A DNA stretch of 64,000 bases, taken from Pontibacter sp. E15-1. Its GTDB lineage: Bacteria > Bacteroidota > Bacteroidia > Cytophagales > Hymenobacteraceae. The position numbers and the translations under genes are program-made. Positions 19,596-28,488 of this stretch are shown piece by piece. The notes under the pieces are model-generated. The model searched no databases, was not told the origin of the DNA, and saw only the letters and a program-made list of their open reading frames with translations. Each line of letters begins with the position of its first letter. The stretch's first letter is position 1. The DNA lies in contig NZ_JAKVIR010000014.1 in the NCBI RefSeq assembly GCF_022601975.1, forward strand, positions 1-64,000, given 5' to 3'.

Positions 19596-21266
19596 ATGAG
19601 TAACGAAACAATCATTTTCTCGATGGCCGGGGTAAGCAAAATCTACCCTCCAAAGAAACAAGTGTTAAAGAATATCTACCTGTCGTTTTTCTACGGCGCC
19701 AAGATCGGGGTGCTGGGCCTTAACGGTTCGGGCAAGTCGAGCCTGCTCAAAATCATCGCGGGCGTGGACAAGGAGTTTCAGGGCGAGGTGGTATGGTCTC
19801 CGGGGTATACCGTGGGCTACCTGGAGCAGGAGCCGCAGCTGGACCCCACCAAAACCGTGCGCGAGGTAGTGGAAGAGGGCGTGAGCGAGGTGGTGGCCCT
19901 GCTGAAGGAGTTCGACGAGATCAACATGAAGTTTGCCGAGGAGATGACTGACGATGCCATGAACAAACTCATCGAACGGCAGGGCGAGGTGCAGGAGAAG
20001 CTGGACCAGCTGAACGCCTGGGAACTGGACAACCGCCTGGAGCGGGCCATGGACGCGCTGCGCACGCCGCCTGAGGATGCCCTCGTCGGGAACCTGTCGG
20101 GTGGTGAGAAGCGCCGCGTGGCCCTTTGCCGCCTGCTCTTGCAGGAGCCGGACGTGCTGTTGCTGGATGAGCCCACCAACCACCTTGACGCAGAGTCGGT
20201 GGACTGGCTGGAGCAGCACCTGCAGCAGTACAAAGGCACCGTGATCGCCGTAACCCACGACCGCTACTTCCTCGACAACGTGGCTGGCTGGATTCTGGAG
20301 CTGGACCGCGGCGAGGGCATTCCGTGGAAAGGAAACTACAGCAGCTGGCTGGAGCAGAAATCGAACCGACTGGCCGCCGAGGAGAAAACCGAGAGCAAGC
20401 GCCAGAAAACCCTGCAGCGTGAGCTGGAGTGGGTGAAGATGGCCCCTAAGGCCCGCCACGCCAAGTCGAAGGCCCGTCTGAGCCAGTATGATAAGATGGT
20501 CGGGGAGGAGGCCTCCAAGAAAGAGGAGAAGCTGGAGCTGTTTATACCGGACGGCCCGCGCCTGGGCTCCCAGGTGATCGAGGTGAACCACGTGAGCAAG
20601 GCCTACGGCGACAAGCTGTTGTTCGAGGACCTGAACTTTGCGCTTCCGCAAGGTGGCATTGTCGGCATCATCGGGCCAAACGGAGCGGGTAAAACCACCC
20701 TGTTTAAACTGATCACGGGGCAGGAGAAGCCGGATGCCGGAGACTTTACGGTAGGCTCTACCGTGGAGATATCCTATGTAGACCAGGAGCATGCGCAGCT
20801 CGACCCGGGCAAGTCGGTGTTTGAGGTGATCTCAGGCGGCACGGAGCACATGATCATGGCTGGCCGCCAGGTAGTTTCCAGGGCCTATGTGAGTAAGTTC
20901 AACTTCTCGGGCGGCGACCAGGAGAAGAAGGTAGAGAAGCTGTCGGGCGGGGAGCGCAACCGCGTGCACCTGGCCATGACGCTGAAAGAGGGCGGCAACC
21001 TGCTGCTGCTCGATGAGCCGACCAACGACCTGGACGTGAACGCGATCCGTGCGCTGGAAGACGCGCTGGAAAACTTTGCGGGCTGCGCCGTAATCATCTC
21101 CCACGACCGCTGGTTCCTCGACCGCATCTGCACGCACATCCTTGCGTTTGAGGGCGACTCGCAGGTATACTGGTTTGAGGGCAACTACTCGGAGTATGAA
21201 GAGAACAAGAAGAAGCGCATGGGCGATGTAGAGCCGAAGCGTATCCGATACAAAAAACTGATCTAA
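19596..21266 (+). CDS. ettA: Energy-dependent translational throttle protein EttA (ABC-F)
   Basis: At 556 residues this is a full-length ABC-F ATPase of the EttA group, which binds the ribosomal E site and gates the first elongation step according to ATP/ADP ratio. Two nucleotide-binding domains are complete: Walker [10 protein letters not shown] near 45, signature [12 protein letters not shown] near 168 and Walker [12 protein letters not shown] near 190, then GPNGAGKTT near 360, [12 protein letters not shown] near 450 and [11 protein letters not shown] near 475. The linker between them contains the charged P-site-tRNA-interaction motif region ([21 protein letters not shown]). A strong hairpin follows at 21314. 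Confidence 0.96.
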   Translation: MSNETIIFSMAGVSKIYPPKKQVLKNIYLSFFYGAKIGVLGLNGSGKSSLLKIIAGVDKEFQGEVVWSPGYTVGYLEQEPQLDPTKTVREVVEEGVSEVVALLKEFDEINMKFAEEMTDDAMNKLIERQGEVQEKLDQLNAWELDNRLERAMDALRTPPEDALVGNLSGGEKRRVALCRLLLQEPDVLLLDEPTNHLDAESVDWLEQHLQQYKGTVIAVTHDRYFLDNVAGWILELDRGEGIPWKGNYSSWLEQKSNRLAAEEKTESKRQKTLQRELEWVKMAPKARHAKSKARLSQYDKMVGEEASKKEEKLELFIPDGPRLGSQVIEVNHVSKAYGDKLLFEDLNFALPQGGIVGIIGPNGAGKTTLFKLITGQEKPDAGDFTVGSTVEISYVDQEHAQLDPGKSVFEVISGGTEHMIMAGRQVVSRAYVSKFNFSGGDQEKKVEKLSGGERNRVHLAMTLKEGGNLLLLDEPTNDLDVNAIRALEDALENFAGCAVIISHDRWFLDRICTHILAFEGDSQVYWFEGNYSEYEENKKKRMGDVEPKRIRYKKLI

Positions 21267-21313
21267 AGCGCGTAAAGCGGGCCATACCGGGTATGGCCAT
21301 GTGTATCAGAAGG

Positions 21314-21349
21314 AGGGAGGCCGTTGCTATGTGTAGCAACGGCCTCCCT
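21314..21349 (+). terminator. ettA terminator
   Basis: A perfect 15-bp stem (21314-21328 with 21335-21349) with the 6-base loop atgtgt is followed by tgtttat. Confidence 0.9.
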
Positions 21350-21566
21350 GTTTATAAGCCAATTATGTTTTGGAGGTACCCATGCTGTCTTCTTGTATAT
21401 GATATAAAAACGCTGAATTTTCTGTACAATTTTTATGGACATACTTAACGTTTAAACCTTTTTATTTTACTAAAATAACTAACAAAAGTGTCATTTTGGT
21501 CGTAGTAATATATAAAGTGACAGTCAAAGGTTTAAAAGTATTGTTTAACTCATAAGAATGTCAATT

Positions 21567-21662
21567 ATGAAAAAAATTTACAACAGCAACGATGCACTCG
21601 CATACTGGCTTATAGCTGGATATTTCACCGCCATGGGCACAATTGCATTACTCGTATCCTAA
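21567..21662 (+). CDS. Uncharacterised 31-residue single-span membrane protein
   Basis: A tiny open frame reading MKKIYNSNDALAYWLIAGYF followed by TAMGTIALLVS. A second ATG at 21558 would add MSI. The N-terminus is basic and polar, and residues 11-31 form one hydrophobic span ending exactly at the stop, so a small bitopic membrane protein is inferred. Support comes from its isolation in a non-coding AT-rich gap after ettA, and from a textbook terminator 20 bases after its stop. I do not recognise the family. It does not resemble CydX, KdpF or CcoS. Confidence is limited by length. Confidence 0.6.
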   Translation: MKKIYNSNDALAYWLIAGYFTAMGTIALLVS

Positions 21663-21681
21663 AAATTTAGTCCAACTGGAG

Positions 21682-21714
21682 GAAGGCCGCATATCCTGCG
21701 GCCTTCTTTTTTTG
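21682..21714 (+). terminator. Terminator of the 31-residue ORF
   Basis: GAAGGCCGC (21682-21690) pairs with GCGGCCTTC (21698-21706), followed by a run of seven or more T. The strong U tail shows that a transcript on the plus strand ends here, which supports the small gene. Confidence 0.9.
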
Positions 21715-21758
21715 CCTGAGATTATTCTAATTATGCGGTGGGCCACTCTACAGCGCGG

Positions 21759-23318
21759 TTACTTCGCTTTCACAAACCTGAGTTCGTCGAAGTGGAAGTC
21801 CGGGTTGTCGGAGTCGAGGCGCATTTCTGCTATTGCCCCATCTTCTCCAATCAGGAAGCGCACCTTGGTAGGATGCAGCAGGGCATAGTCGTTTTTCCAG
21901 TCCAGCGTAAAGATATCGTGCTCCCAGTGCCCCAGCGTGCCCGAAAGGGTAGGGGCAGGCAGTAACTGCAATTCCAGCGTCCCGTTTTTCAGGCTTACCG
22001 TGGCATCGCCGTAGAGCTGGCTCCTGTAGGTGCCGGTATATGCTTTCAGGTTCATGGTTGGGCTGCTTTTGCGACGCCGCTTTTCCTTTGCTTTCCCTGC
22101 TTCTGCCTCTTGCTTCGCTTTCGCGGCGGCATCCAGCTTAAACCGGCTCCAGTCGCGGCCGTTTGCCATACCCAAAAACTGGTCTACCGTGTAGTTGCCG
22201 AGCGGAGCCATGATGCTGCTCATGCTGTTGGTCAGGATCACGATGCCCAGGTTCTCCTCGGGCACCAGCACCGTGCGGCTGTTCATACCCTCATGCCCGC
22301 CGCCGTGGTAGATGAGCTTGCGCCCCTCGTAATCGCTCAGGAACCAGCCAAGGCCAGCACCGGTAAAGTGCGTGGACGGGGTTTCCGCTTCCGCCTGCTG
22401 CGACACGGCAAAGGGGTTGTGCACCGTCCACATGTCGCGGCTGGCTGCCTCGCTGAAAATCTCTTTGCCCTTATAAGTGCCTCTGTTCAGTTGCAGCCGC
22501 ATCCATTGGGCCTGCTGGCTCACACTGGTAAAGATACCTGCTGCCGGGTTCCAGCTGTCCCAGGCGGTGAGGGTGGTGGCATAGGGCTTCCCATCCGCGT
22601 TAAAGCCGTGCGGCGAGGCCACGTTACGGACACCCTTTAGGTCATTTACCGAGGTATAGGTGCGATCCATACCCAAAGGCTGCAGAAACGTCTCTTTTAT
22701 GTAGTTCTCCCAGGTTTTGCCCGTTACGTTTTCGATCACCTCACCCGCCGTGATAAACATGAGGTTTGAATAGCCGTAGCCATCGCGGAAGCCATACGCA
22801 GGCTTGAGGTAGCGCATGCGGCGGATGATCTCCTCGCGGCTATAGGTCGTGTTATACCAGAGCAAATCGCCGCTGAAGGTCTTGAAGCCGACCCGGTGGC
22901 ACAGCAAATCCTCGATGGTGAGGTTCTCTGTCACAAACGGGTCGTAGAGCTGCAGGTACGGCACATATTGCCTTACTTTGTCCGTCCAGCTGATTTTCCC
23001 GGCATCCACCAGCGTGGCCAGCGCGGCCGCAGTGTAGGCCTTGGAGTTGGAGGCGATGCCGAACAGGGTGTTGGCGTCTACCTTGCCGCCTGTTTCGTTG
23101 TTGAGCACGCCGTAGCCTTTCGCGAAAACAACGGAGTCGTTGCGCACAATGGCGATGGCCATACCCGGCACGCCCCAGTCCTGCAGCGCCTGCTGGTAGT
23201 AGGCATCTAGCTGTTGGAGATCGACAGTGGTTTTCGACTGGGCCCAGGCGGGTGCCTGCACAAGCAGCAGCAAAAGCAACAAACGGAAATTTTTGAGGGA
23301 GTAGCGGAAGTGGTTCAT
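21759..23318 (-). CDS. Exported serine hydrolase, class C beta-lactamase-like, with DUF3471 tail
   Basis: Starting at 23318 (MNHFRYSLKNFRLLLLLLL) the protein has 519 residues with a signal peptide ending AWAQ, so it is periplasmic. The beta-lactamase/transpeptidase domain (about 30-370) carries the nucleophile motif S-N-S-K in FGIASNSKAYTAAAL, Y-S-N in GYGYSNLMF and H-G-G in IYHGGGHEGMNS, the three expected active-site elements. The C-terminal domain (AYTGTYRSQLYGDATVSLKNG) is DUF3471-like. Substrates may be D-amino peptides or esters. The open frame extends to 23381 without a plausible leader. It is divergent from the GNAT gene. Confidence 0.9.
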   Translation of the reverse strand: MNHFRYSLKNFRLLLLLLLVQAPAWAQSKTTVDLQQLDAYYQQALQDWGVPGMAIAIVRNDSVVFAKGYGVLNNETGGKVDANTLFGIASNSKAYTAAALATLVDAGKISWTDKVRQYVPYLQLYDPFVTENLTIEDLLCHRVGFKTFSGDLLWYNTTYSREEIIRRMRYLKPAYGFRDGYGYSNLMFITAGEVIENVTGKTWENYIKETFLQPLGMDRTYTSVNDLKGVRNVASPHGFNADGKPYATTLTAWDSWNPAAGIFTSVSQQAQWMRLQLNRGTYKGKEIFSEAASRDMWTVHNPFAVSQQAEAETPSTHFTGAGLGWFLSDYEGRKLIYHGGGHEGMNSRTVLVPEENLGIVILTNSMSSIMAPLGNYTVDQFLGMANGRDWSRFKLDAAAKAKQEAEAGKAKEKRRRKSSPTMNLKAYTGTYRSQLYGDATVSLKNGTLELQLLPAPTLSGTLGHWEHDIFTLDWKNDYALLHPTKVRFLIGEDGAIAEMRLDSDNPDFHFDELRFVKAK

Positions 23319-23525
23319 CGAGTGTGTAGGTAGGTAGACAGCGGCACGGCAGCCAAGTAGTTTATCCCGCCTGCGCGCCATGCCCCTGGGATTTGTTTAC
23401 AGGAGCAAGTTACTAATTTTCAATTGCCACGCGCCAGAAGATAGCGGGGCGCAACGGAAGTTGGCGCACTTTTGTAACTTGCCTCCCGCCAGACAGGCTT
23501 TTTACACAGCATCCTAAAGCAAGCC

Positions 23526-24524
23526 ATGCCTATTCTCTACCTGAAGCAGCCCGACATCGACCGCGCGCAATGGGACGCGCTGGTGGCGCAGTCGCCACAG
23601 CGGCAGGTATATTCCCTGTCGTGGTACCTCGATGTCGTGTCGCCGGGCTGGGAGGCGGTGGTGGAGTTGGATGCCGCCGGGCAGTATACGGCCGTGATGC
23701 CGGTGCCCTGGAAGAAAAAGCTCGGGATGCGCTACATACAACAGCCGCTGTTTTGCCAGCAACTGGGCATATACAGTCAGGATACTTCGGTTACAGCTGC
23801 TACCTGTCAGGCATTTGTGCAGGAGTTATACCTGCGTTTCCGGTACATAAACGGGTATAACTTTAACACTGGCAACCACTTGGCTATACCCCCATTGCCC
23901 AACGTGTGGGTAGCGCAGCATTCGACACTTTACTTGCATTTACATAAAGCCTACAGGCAGTTAAACCATGCCTACAGCACAAACCAGAAACGCAATCTGC
24001 AACGCGCCCAAAAGGCGGGGCTCACTCTGGAGGAAAGCAGCGACATAGAGCCTGTCATCCGGTTTTTTAAGGAGGAGGCGGCCAGCCGGATATATGGCGG
24101 TGTGGCCGAGGAGGCATACGCGCAACTGCGGGCTTTGCACCAGGCGCTGCAGGAGCGGGGCTTCGCCAGCTTGTTTTATACCCTCGACCGGGATGGGAGG
24201 AGAAATAGCGGTGCCCTGTTCACAGTATGGGGAGGCCATATCGTCTATCTGTTTAATGCTGCCCCGCAACACGGCCGGAAGCAGAACGGCCGCACTTTCA
24301 TCCTCGACCACATGATCCGGACTTACGCGGGGCAGGAGATGGTGCTCGACTTCGAAAGCCCCGGCGAGCAGGAGTCGGCCATTGTCCGTTTCTACAAGAG
24401 TTTTGGCCCGGAAACAATGCCTATCCCAACGATGCGCTATAACCAGCTGCCGGGCAGTGTCCGGTTTTTGCAGGGCGTGCGGATGCGGCTGGTCCGGAAG
24501 CTGAAGGGCAGGCAGGGCGCTTAG
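23526..24524 (+). CDS. GNAT-superfamily acyltransferase (FemAB/BioF2-like)
   Basis: A 332-residue cytoplasmic protein with a duplicated GNAT-like fold, as in FemAB-type and Acetyltransf_6 proteins. The N-terminal half has YSLSWYLDVVSPGWEAVVE. The C-terminal half has YSTNQKRNLQRAQKAGLTLEES and LFTVWGGHIVYLFNAAPQHGRK, ending with VLDFESPGEQESAIVRFYKSFG. Relatives act in peptidoglycan bridge or capsule synthesis, but the substrate here is unknown. The stop overlaps the stop of the convergent gene (TTAG at 24521-24524). Confidence 0.8.
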   Translation: MPILYLKQPDIDRAQWDALVAQSPQRQVYSLSWYLDVVSPGWEAVVELDAAGQYTAVMPVPWKKKLGMRYIQQPLFCQQLGIYSQDTSVTAATCQAFVQELYLRFRYINGYNFNTGNHLAIPPLPNVWVAQHSTLYLHLHKAYRQLNHAYSTNQKRNLQRAQKAGLTLEESSDIEPVIRFFKEEAASRIYGGVAEEAYAQLRALHQALQERGFASLFYTLDRDGRRNSGALFTVWGGHIVYLFNAAPQHGRKQNGRTFILDHMIRTYAGQEMVLDFESPGEQESAIVRFYKSFGPETMPIPTMRYNQLPGSVRFLQGVRMRLVRKLKGRQGA

Positions 24525-25495
24525 GTATCCCCTTCCTCGCGGGCTTTGTGCGCGCCTGTTTCATACTCCTTTTTCTCCATTTCCAGTTGTTGCTGCGCCT
24601 CTGCCGAGAGCGCCTTCGGGAAAGTGCTCAGGTCGGGTTGGCCGGCGTCTACCCAAGCGGTATACCAGTAGCTGGCAATGGTCTGTATGGCCCGCCGCAT
24701 CTGCCGCTCCACCTGCCCGCTGAGCTTGTCGCTGTAGGCCTGCGAGAAGGCGCGGGAGTATACCCGGGTGGTCAGGTTGTTGCGCACCTCAAACGAGTAT
24801 TTCTTCTCTTCTGCAAATTCCTGCGTCAGCTGCTTCTCAAAGTACAGCACCGAGTCGAGGGCGGTATGGGCGCTTGCCACCAGGTCCCAGGCCCACAACT
24901 GGGGCTGCTCTATGTACATTGCCTGTCCCACAAAAAAGTCATACCCATCCGAGAACAGTTCGGGCAGGCGGGTTTCCCAGAATGCGTGGATGCCGCGCTG
25001 GCCCGTAAACTGGCCGTTGTAGTTTTGGGTGGTATGGAGGGGCACGCAGGCATCGGCCACATAATGCCCCATCTCGGTGCTGAGGCGCAGGATGCGGTCG
25101 AGGTTGCGCTCTCTGAACGCCTGTGTGAGCTGGTATTTCATCAGGCTGATGTGCCAGGGCACGATGCCGTAGGCCTGTAGCGTGTCTTCGGTATATTGCT
25201 CCACGGCCTGCTGCCAGAAGCGCGGCAGTTTGTACAGGGCGCTGTCGCCATACACGTCGAGGTCGATGTAGTGGCGGGCGGCCTCTCCTTCCACGGCATA
25301 GCGGCGGCGGTCGGGGTTCACGGCGTTCTCGGTGATGTAGCGGATATGCTTTTTATAGAACCCGATCATTTCGGGGGGCAGCGCGAACACCGCCAGCCGG
25401 TTAATGCGCTGGTGCGCAAAAAAGCCCCAGCCATAGCCATTGAGCGGCAGCAACAGGGTAAGTAACAGAAGGATAGCCTTGGTTCTTTGTGCCAT
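24521..25495 (-). CDS. Exported zinc-dependent phospholipase C / S1-P1 nuclease-fold protein
   Basis: The start at 25495 (MAQRTKAILLLLTLLLP) gives a 324-residue protein. A signal peptide is followed by WGFFAHQRINRLAVF, so cleavage before the Trp would place its amino group as a zinc ligand, as in this fold. Further likely ligands are in ARHYIDLD, EMGHYVADACVPLHTTQNYNGQ and GIHAFWETRLPEL, the typical H-x3-D and H-x-F-W-E pattern. The product is probably periplasmic. Whether the substrate is phospholipid or nucleic acid is open. The frame extends to 25522 with an unlikely MPPPRVIAG leader. It is convergent with the GNAT gene, with a 3-base stop overlap. Confidence 0.82.
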   Translation of the reverse strand: MAQRTKAILLLLTLLLPLNGYGWGFFAHQRINRLAVFALPPEMIGFYKKHIRYITENAVNPDRRRYAVEGEAARHYIDLDVYGDSALYKLPRFWQQAVEQYTEDTLQAYGIVPWHISLMKYQLTQAFRERNLDRILRLSTEMGHYVADACVPLHTTQNYNGQFTGQRGIHAFWETRLPELFSDGYDFFVGQAMYIEQPQLWAWDLVASAHTALDSVLYFEKQLTQEFAEEKKYSFEVRNNLTTRVYSRAFSQAYSDKLSGQVERQMRRAIQTIASYWYTAWVDAGQPDLSTFPKALSAEAQQQLEMEKKEYETGAHKAREEGDT

Positions 25496-25714
25496 ACCTG
25501 CGATTACGCGTGGGGGTGGCAAACTGGTTGCTGTACAGCCTGTGTTTTGATAAGGCCGGGATGATATTGAACAATCCGAGGACAGGGAGAGAAGATCGGG
25601 ATTTGCTGAACCCGACCAAAAAGCTGGCGAGCAGGGATTCTGTATGTAGCTTTGGTGAGAAGAAAAACGAACTGCAACATGCTTTATATTACCCTAGATA
25701 TATAGTATATTCGG

Positions 25715-25745
25715 TTGTCCAGTTACGGTTATCGTGCTATATTTG
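25715..25745 (+). promoter_or_regulatory. Bacteroidota-type promoter for the AT-rich gene at 25804
   Basis: TTG at 25715-25717 and TATATTTG at 25738-25745 are 20 bases apart, giving a start about 50 bases before the ATG. The rest of the 25496-25803 gap shows no gene; base composition drops from GC-rich to AT-rich across it. Confidence 0.7.
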
Positions 25746-25803
25746 GTAGGAAAAGCGTGTGTTTACGCTTTCGAGGTAGTTGGCGGTAATTTCTAATTAA
25801 AAG

Positions 25804-26385
25804 ATGAATCAAACCCAAAGTATTGAAAAGGATTCAAAGTTGCTTTTGCTTATACTAAGCATTTCTTATGCTCTCTACATTGTGGTAGCATATGACTTCA
25901 TCACTATCTATGAAATATTTGTAGACCTTGCCTTATTCGCGACATTAATTGGAAGCATAGTATACATATTCAAAGTTGTCATAGCTTTAGCAAAAACAAA
26001 GCATCTCCCCAAAAAGTCAACTACTTTAGTTACTTGTGCTATAGCATTCTGCTACTTACTCACTTTTGGAAATAGAAATGGAATGTTTGAAGGTGGAAAA
26101 ATCTTGGACGCTGCTTTCTTGGATGACAGAAGCAGAATGGATTTAGCACTCTATGAAAATGGGACCTATATTATATTCTCTAACTGGATGTTTGGAGAGG
26201 AAAGATTTGAAGGGAAGTACAGTCTGGAAGGAGACACTATAAAATTTTTGACTACCCCTGTAATTGATACTGACTTTATCGCTCAAGAAGCAATCATTGA
26301 TAGGAAAGAAAAAAAAATATATTTCCGCAAGAACCTTGACGGAAGCTACATGAAAGATTTTTACTACTTCCAAATTGATTTTTAA
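25804..26385 (+). CDS. Uncharacterised AT-rich membrane protein
   Basis: A 193-residue protein with three hydrophobic segments (about 12-32, 36-57 and 75-92) and a C-terminal domain of about 95 residues outside the membrane, rich in strands (DLALYENGTYIIFSNWMFG, GKYSLEGDTIKFLTTP, KEKKIYFRKNLDG). The tail resembles lipocalin-like or MORN-like repeats only in general pattern, so no family is named. Its codons are A/T-ending, unlike the GC-rich neighbours, which points to recent acquisition. It has its own promoter and is followed by an attC-like palindrome. Confidence 0.65.
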   Translation: MNQTQSIEKDSKLLLLILSISYALYIVVAYDFITIYEIFVDLALFATLIGSIVYIFKVVIALAKTKHLPKKSTTLVTCAIAFCYLLTFGNRNGMFEGGKILDAAFLDDRSRMDLALYENGTYIIFSNWMFGEERFEGKYSLEGDTIKFLTTPVIDTDFIAQEAIIDRKEKKIYFRKNLDGSYMKDFYYFQIDF

Positions 26386-26394
26386 AATAACTTC

Positions 26395-26460
26395 TGCCAA
26401 CCACATGTATACTTTATGCTCGGCTACGCCTTACACATCGTCTACACAAGTCCGTTGGCA
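26395..26460. repeat. attC-like imperfect palindrome after an AT-rich gene
   Basis: TGCCAAC at 26395-26401 is the exact inverse of GTTGGCA at 26454-26460. Inside these, acatgtatac and gtctacacaagt are partly complementary, leaving a central loop with cggctacgcc. The position (10 bases after a stop codon), length and end boxes resemble integron cassette recombination sites, but the 3' box does not fully fit GTTRRRY. No integrase is in the window. Confidence 0.35.
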
Positions 26461-26490
26461 ACATTTAAACACTAATTAAACGGAGAGATA

Positions 26491-27945
26491 ATGAAAGAAT
26501 TAGTCACAATAATTTTCTTGTTCATCTCTGTTTTATCTCACGCTCAAATAGATAAAAATTCTGATCTGTTTAAAACATTGCAGGTTCAAGACAGCACTTT
26601 CTTTGAGCGTGGGTTTAATCAATGCGACTTGGATTTTCTGCAAAACCACATAGCCGATAATTTAAAATTTTATCACGACCAAAGTGGTTTTCAAGACAGG
26701 AAAGCTTTTTTTGAAAACACAAAAAAATACATTTGTTCAAACTCTGCCAAAAAGCCAATTCGGAATATAGACGCAAATAGCCTGGAAGCCTTTCCGCTAT
26801 ATAACGACGGGAATCTTTACGGTGCCATTCAAAAAGGAACCCATCATTTTTATTTAAGAGAGAACGGGAAAGAAGACGTCTGGACGAGCACAGCCAAGTT
26901 TACCCATGTATGGGTTTTAGAAAACAAGACTTGGAAGTTAAGCGAAGTATTGAGCTACGACCATCAGGACCCTGTATCAGACCAACCCAGAAATAACAGT
27001 ATAGAACAGTTATTAAAAGAAAACAATGTGCCTGCCCTGGGAATCGGGATCATAGAAAACGGCAAATTGACTAAAGTTGAAGTGTACGGAACGTTAGACA
27101 AGCAAACGACCGCACCTTATAACACCATTTTCAAGGTAGCCTCCTTGACGAAACCTGTGGTTGCCCTAACTGCCCTGAAACTTATAGACAAGGGTATGCT
27201 GGATATGGATGAGCCCTTGTACAGGTATTGGATTGACCCTGATATTAAAGGAGACAAAAGGCACAAAAAACTAACACCAAGGATGATTCTTACTCACCGG
27301 ACTGGTTTCCCAAATTGGCGTTATATGACAGAAGCCAATAAGCTAGCTTTTCAATTTGAGCCTGGGGCTAAATATCAATATTCTGGTGAAGGGTTTGAAT
27401 ATCTAAGAAAAGCCATTGAGAGCAAACTCGGGAAAAGTATAGAAACCCTTTCGCAGGAATTGATATTTACGTCCTCAGGGATGAATGATACTCGATTTTG
27501 GTGGGACTCGACAATGGATGAATCTAGATATGCCCAGAACTTTGATGGTAACGGAAATAAAATATCAACGGCAAAATACTATGAAGCGAATGCTGCGGCA
27601 AACCTTTTGACCACTGTCGAAGATTATGGGAAATTTTTAGCTTACGTAATCAACGGAGCAGAACTTTCCGAAAGCCTATTCCAGGAAATGCAAAAGCATC
27701 AGGTTGAATTAAAGGTAAATGACTATTTTGGGCTAGGGTGGGAGATTTTAACGGGTTTTAGTAATGATGAATACGCCTTGTTACATACCGGGAAGGACCC
27801 GGGCGTCAGCACGTTAGCTATCATGTTCCCAAAATCCAAAAACGGCTATTTGATTTTTCTAAATGGCGACAACGTGGATAAAGTCTACGAATACATACTT
27901 ACAAAAGAGCTTTATCTTGGAGACGAGTTGTGGAATAGGAGATAA
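26491..27945 (+). CDS. Exported serine hydrolase with N-terminal NTF2/DUF4440-like domain, low GC
   Basis: A 484-residue protein with signal peptide (ending SHAQ at 19). Residues about 25-155 resemble a DUF4440/SnoaL-type domain (DSTFFERGFNQCDLDFLQNH, FTHVWVLENKTWKLSEVLSYDHQ). The class C beta-lactamase-like domain follows (about 165-480) with S-L-T-K in VASLTKPVVALTA as nucleophile motif and HTG in LLHTGKDPG. The tyrosine motif reads Y-S-G in QYSGEGFEYL instead of Y-x-N. Low GC suggests the same transfer event as the preceding gene. It probably cleaves a peptide or ester substrate outside the cytoplasm. Confidence 0.82.
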   Translation: MKELVTIIFLFISVLSHAQIDKNSDLFKTLQVQDSTFFERGFNQCDLDFLQNHIADNLKFYHDQSGFQDRKAFFENTKKYICSNSAKKPIRNIDANSLEAFPLYNDGNLYGAIQKGTHHFYLRENGKEDVWTSTAKFTHVWVLENKTWKLSEVLSYDHQDPVSDQPRNNSIEQLLKENNVPALGIGIIENGKLTKVEVYGTLDKQTTAPYNTIFKVASLTKPVVALTALKLIDKGMLDMDEPLYRYWIDPDIKGDKRHKKLTPRMILTHRTGFPNWRYMTEANKLAFQFEPGAKYQYSGEGFEYLRKAIESKLGKSIETLSQELIFTSSGMNDTRFWWDSTMDESRYAQNFDGNGNKISTAKYYEANAAANLLTTVEDYGKFLAYVINGAELSESLFQEMQKHQVELKVNDYFGLGWEILTGFSNDEYALLHTGKDPGVSTLAIMFPKSKNGYLIFLNGDNVDKVYEYILTKELYLGDELWNRR

Positions 27946-28089
27946 AAAACGTTGCCAAATCCCTACGGCTTGGTTGGGTATGGAGTGCCCACCATAAAGC
28001 CGTGATTGCACGGAGCCGATGCAGAAACAGGGCCGGTATGGAGATCAAAATAGCTCTTATATTGTTATATAGTGTAAATAGGTGAAGCA

Positions 28090-28257
28090 ATGGTAACAGT
28101 AATCAAAAAGGGTACGCCCAGAGAAGAAATTATAAAGAAGGTGAACGAGGTTATTTCAAAGACTCCTAAGAGTGACATCATGAAATATGCCGGCAAACTA
28201 AAAACTGATATCGACCCGCTTGTATATCAAAAAGAGATGAGAGATGAATGGAAATAG
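28090..28257 (+). CDS. Putative antitoxin of a PIN-domain toxin
   Basis: A 55-residue protein reading MVTVIKKGTPREEIIKKVNE, with YAGKLKTDIDPLVYQKEMRDEWK at its end. The pattern (VIKKGs/t-x-EEI...G-x-L-K-x-D-x-DPL-x-x-Q-K-x-x-RDEW) is that of small antitoxins paired with PIN toxins in Bacteroidota, as I recall them. It overlaps the toxin start by 14 bases, the usual translational coupling in such pairs. The gene itself looks intact although its partner is broken. Confidence 0.65.
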   Translation: MVTVIKKGTPREEIIKKVNEVISKTPKSDIMKYAGKLKTDIDPLVYQKEMRDEWK

Positions 28258-28414
28258 AATATTTGTAGACACAAACATTCTTCTCTACTTCCTGAAAGGT
28301 GATCAGGAGGTAATTGAAATGATTAAGGATAAAACGCTTGTTGTATCATTCATTACCGAATTGGAACTGCTGTCTTTCCCCAGAAATATTGGTAAGAATA
28401 AGCTACCAGCATAA
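28244..28414 (+). pseudogene. Truncated PIN-domain (VapC-like) toxin
   Basis: The 56-residue frame begins MNGNRIFVDTNILLYFLKGD, a standard PIN start with the first catalytic Asp, and keeps SFITELELLSFP with the second acidic site (residues 35-46). A full toxin has about 130 residues. Here the frame ends as RNIGKNKLPA, where KLPA recalls the KLPDA motif normally about 50 residues further on. An internal deletion followed by a stop is therefore likely, and the C-terminal acidic residues are missing. The toxin should be inactive. Confidence 0.65.
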
Positions 28415-28419
28415 GCAAA

Positions 28420-28466
28420 CAAAGACCCCGGCCCGCTATACATAAAGTAGCAGACCGGGGTCTTTG
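28420..28466. terminator. Hairpin terminator between the TA remnant and def
   Basis: CAAAGACCCCGG (about 28420-28431) pairs with CCGGGGTCTTTG (28455-28466), with gcccgct/agcaga partly extending the stem. It lies 23 bases after the def stop and can serve both strands. Confidence 0.85.
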
Positions 28467-28488
28467 GTTTATACCCTTGCGGTATGGC

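Noticed and set aside
25489..25749. Plus-strand frame between the phospholipase-like gene and the AT-rich island
   Set aside because: No family resemblance or codon pattern, and it crosses the promoter at 25715-25745.
26491..28414. Anti-phage defence island
   Set aside because: The low-GC region has a toxin-antitoxin remnant but no nuclease, helicase, reverse transcriptase or other defence effector, and the serine hydrolase is exported.
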